41,283 nt of DNA. It comes from Zeimonas sp036675585. GTDB lineage: Bacteria > Pseudomonadota > Gammaproteobacteria > Burkholderiales > Burkholderiaceae_E. Position numbers and translations under genes: made by a program. Location of the stretch: the NCBI GenBank assembly GCA_036675585.1, contig JAKFES010000300.1:1-41283 (forward strand), in the 5' to 3' direction. Every line of letters starts with the position of its first letter. Within the stretch, counting starts at the first letter, position 1. Of the stretch, positions 40,154-41,283 are shown in pieces. Under the pieces are notes generated by a model, which was given only the letters and a program-made list of their open reading frames with translations, was not told the DNA's origin and ran no database searches.

Positions 40154-41164
40154 ATGAACGAGATCGTCGACGGCTTCGTCGGTGCCATCGGCAACACGCC
40201 ACTGATCCGCCTGCGCAAGGCATCCGAGACGACGGGCTGCGAAGTGCTGGCGAAAGCCGAGTTCCTCAATCCCGGCGGGTCGGTGAAGGACCGCACGGCG
40301 ATGTTCCTGATTCTCGACGCCGAACGGCGCGGCCTCCTGCGACCGGGCGGTGTCGTCGTCGAGGGCACCGCGGGCAACACCGGGATCGGCCTGACGCTGG
40401 TCGCCAATGCACGCGGCTACCGGACGATCATCGTCATCCCCGAGACGCAGAGCCAGGAGAAGAAGGACCTGCTGCGGCTGTACGGCGCCGAGGTGCGCGA
40501 GGTTCCGGCCAAGCCGTTCAAGGACCCCGACAACTACGTGCACGTCGCCACGCGCCTCGCCGCGGAACTCGCGACGAGCGAGCCGAACGGCGCGTTCTAC
40601 GCCAACCAGTGGGACAACCTCGCCAACCGCGAAGGCCATCGCGAGTCGACCGGCCCGGAGATCTGGCGGCAGACCGACGGTCGCATCGACGGCTTCACCT
40701 GCGCGATCGGCACCGGCGGCACGCTCGCCGGCGTCGCGATGTCGCTGAAGTCGCGCAACCCGTCGATCCGCATCGCAGCCGCCGACCCGGTGGGCGCGGC
40801 GATGTATTCCTGGTTCAAGCACGGCCGGCTCGAGAGCAGCGGCAGCTCGGTCACCGAGGGGATCGGACTGGGTCGGGTGACGGCGAACGTCGAAGGCGCA
40901 CCGATCGACGATGCGTATCGGATCCCCGACGCCGAGGCGCTCGAGGTCGTGTTCGATCTGCTGCGCGACGAAGGCCTGTGCGTGGGCGGATCGAGCGGCA
41001 TCAACGTCGCCGGCGCGATCCGCCTCGCACGCGAGCTGGGCCCGGGACACACGGTCGTCACCATGCTGTGCGATTCGGGCAACCGCTATCGATCGAAGCT
41101 GTTCGAGCCCGCGTTCCTGCGCGAACGCGGGCTCCCGGTGCCTGCGTGGCTCGCGGCGAACTAG
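40154..41164 (+). CDS. cysteine synthase family PLP enzyme (CysK/CysM-like)
   Basis: 336 aa, beta-family PLP fold. K45 in NPGGSVKDR binds PLP; EGTAGNTGIGL (70-80) is the carboxylate-binding loop; AIGTGGTLAGV binds the PLP phosphate; VGGSSGINVAGAI and CDSGNRYRSK follow near the C-terminus. It makes cysteine from O-acetylserine and sulphide or a related beta-replacement. The TxGNTG loop in the form EGTAGNTG and the extra C-terminal ~25 residues resemble Burkholderiales CysK-like (CysM2/SbnA-related) enzymes, so the exact donor is uncertain. The TAG stop lies in the 41163 repeat. Good GGGGAGGA ribosome site. Confidence 0.93.
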   Translation: MNEIVDGFVGAIGNTPLIRLRKASETTGCEVLAKAEFLNPGGSVKDRTAMFLILDAERRGLLRPGGVVVEGTAGNTGIGLTLVANARGYRTIIVIPETQSQEKKDLLRLYGAEVREVPAKPFKDPDNYVHVATRLAAELATSEPNGAFYANQWDNLANREGHRESTGPEIWRQTDGRIDGFTCAIGTGGTLAGVAMSLKSRNPSIRIAAADPVGAAMYSWFKHGRLESSGSSVTEGIGLGRVTANVEGAPIDDAYRIPDAEALEVVFDLLRDEGLCVGGSSGINVAGAIRLARELGPGHTVVTMLCDSGNRYRSKLFEPAFLRERGLPVPAWLAAN

Positions 41165-41283
41165 GGCCTGTTCACACTACGATCGTCCCCGCGCCGGGGC
41201 CTGCCGAGCCGCCAAACGAGGCGCCGGCGACGCGCGTGGTGGTTCCACGCAAGGAGCCGGCAACGAAGTGTGGCGGCTCGGCA
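41163..41283. repeat. hairpin repeat copy 2, cut by the window end
   Basis: 41163-41201 matches 30274-30312 at 37 of 39 bases. Then TGCCGAGCCGCCA (41202-41214) is exactly complementary to TGGCGGCTCGGCA (41271-41283). Inside, GCCGGC (41223-41228 and 41256-41261) and GCGTGG/CCACGC (41234-41250) share the same centre near 41242. The whole looks like one concentric hairpin of about 160 bases whose last ~39 bases fall outside the window. Confidence 0.75.

Overview
High-GC bacterial chromosome segment that looks like a betaproteobacterium of the Burkholderiales/Nitrosomonadales type. Reasons: the queA / tgt / yajC-secD-secF gene set, a fimT-pilV-pilW-pilX-pilY1 minor-pilin operon, a three-gene pntAA-pntAB-pntB transhydrogenase, glcDEF, and a PEP-CTERM/exosortase-type acyltransferase. 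The genus cannot be named from this window. No phage, IS transposase, CRISPR array or rRNA was seen; one tRNA-Leu(CAA) is present.

Layout. 1-374: hairpins, no convincing gene. 375-5141: NhaP2-type K+/H+ antiporter (-), a broken DUF6064 gene (+), a phospholipase D/cardiolipin synthase-like lipoprotein (+) and a LysR regulator (-). 5253-9834: a 96-aa secreted protein, glutathionyl-hydroquinone reductase, tRNA-Leu, queA, a second 96-aa secreted protein that is a paralogue of the first, a peroxiredoxin-like protein and an OmpR-type response regulator. 9945-15689: tgt, an exosortase-system acyltransferase, yajC, secD, secF. 15696-19061: purB (-), a YibF-like glutathione S-transferase (+), mnmA (-). 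19161-23945: pntAA-pntAB-pntB, a MarC-family protein, a DUF4870-like membrane protein and a putative lipoprotein. 24059-30273: pilE-fimT-pilV-pilW-pilX-pilY1, mostly joined by 4-base overlaps. 30274-34226: a nested hairpin repeat, then glcF, glcE, glcD (-). 34252-39397: a PAS/sigma-54 activator (-) divergent from a five-gene heme-copper reductase operon (+). 39424-41164: a small alpha/beta-hydrolase (-) and a cysteine synthase-like enzyme (+), then part of a second copy of the repeat.

The most interesting part is 34252-39397. The oxidase-like operon encodes a small periplasmic protein, a CuA subunit II, a divergent subunit I with Asn where oxygen reductases carry the helix-VI cross-linked Tyr, a SCO/SenC copper chaperone and a CtaG-like membrane protein. 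This order matches the norSY-senC-orf1 (sNOR) clusters of ammonia oxidisers, so it is more likely a nitric oxide reductase than an ordinary oxidase. Its upstream region reads as a complete sigma-54 control region: two abutting dyads, a near-consensus IHF site, a GG-N10-GC promoter and a hairpin at the start of the transcript. The activator encoded next door has a cysteine-rich PAS domain.

Other points: three genes (pilY1, glcF and the cysteine synthase gene) end in a TAG that runs straight into the same repeat; several genes have a -10 hexamer only 5-9 bases before the start codon, suggesting leaderless mRNAs; and two paralogous secreted proteins flank the yqjG-tRNA-queA block.
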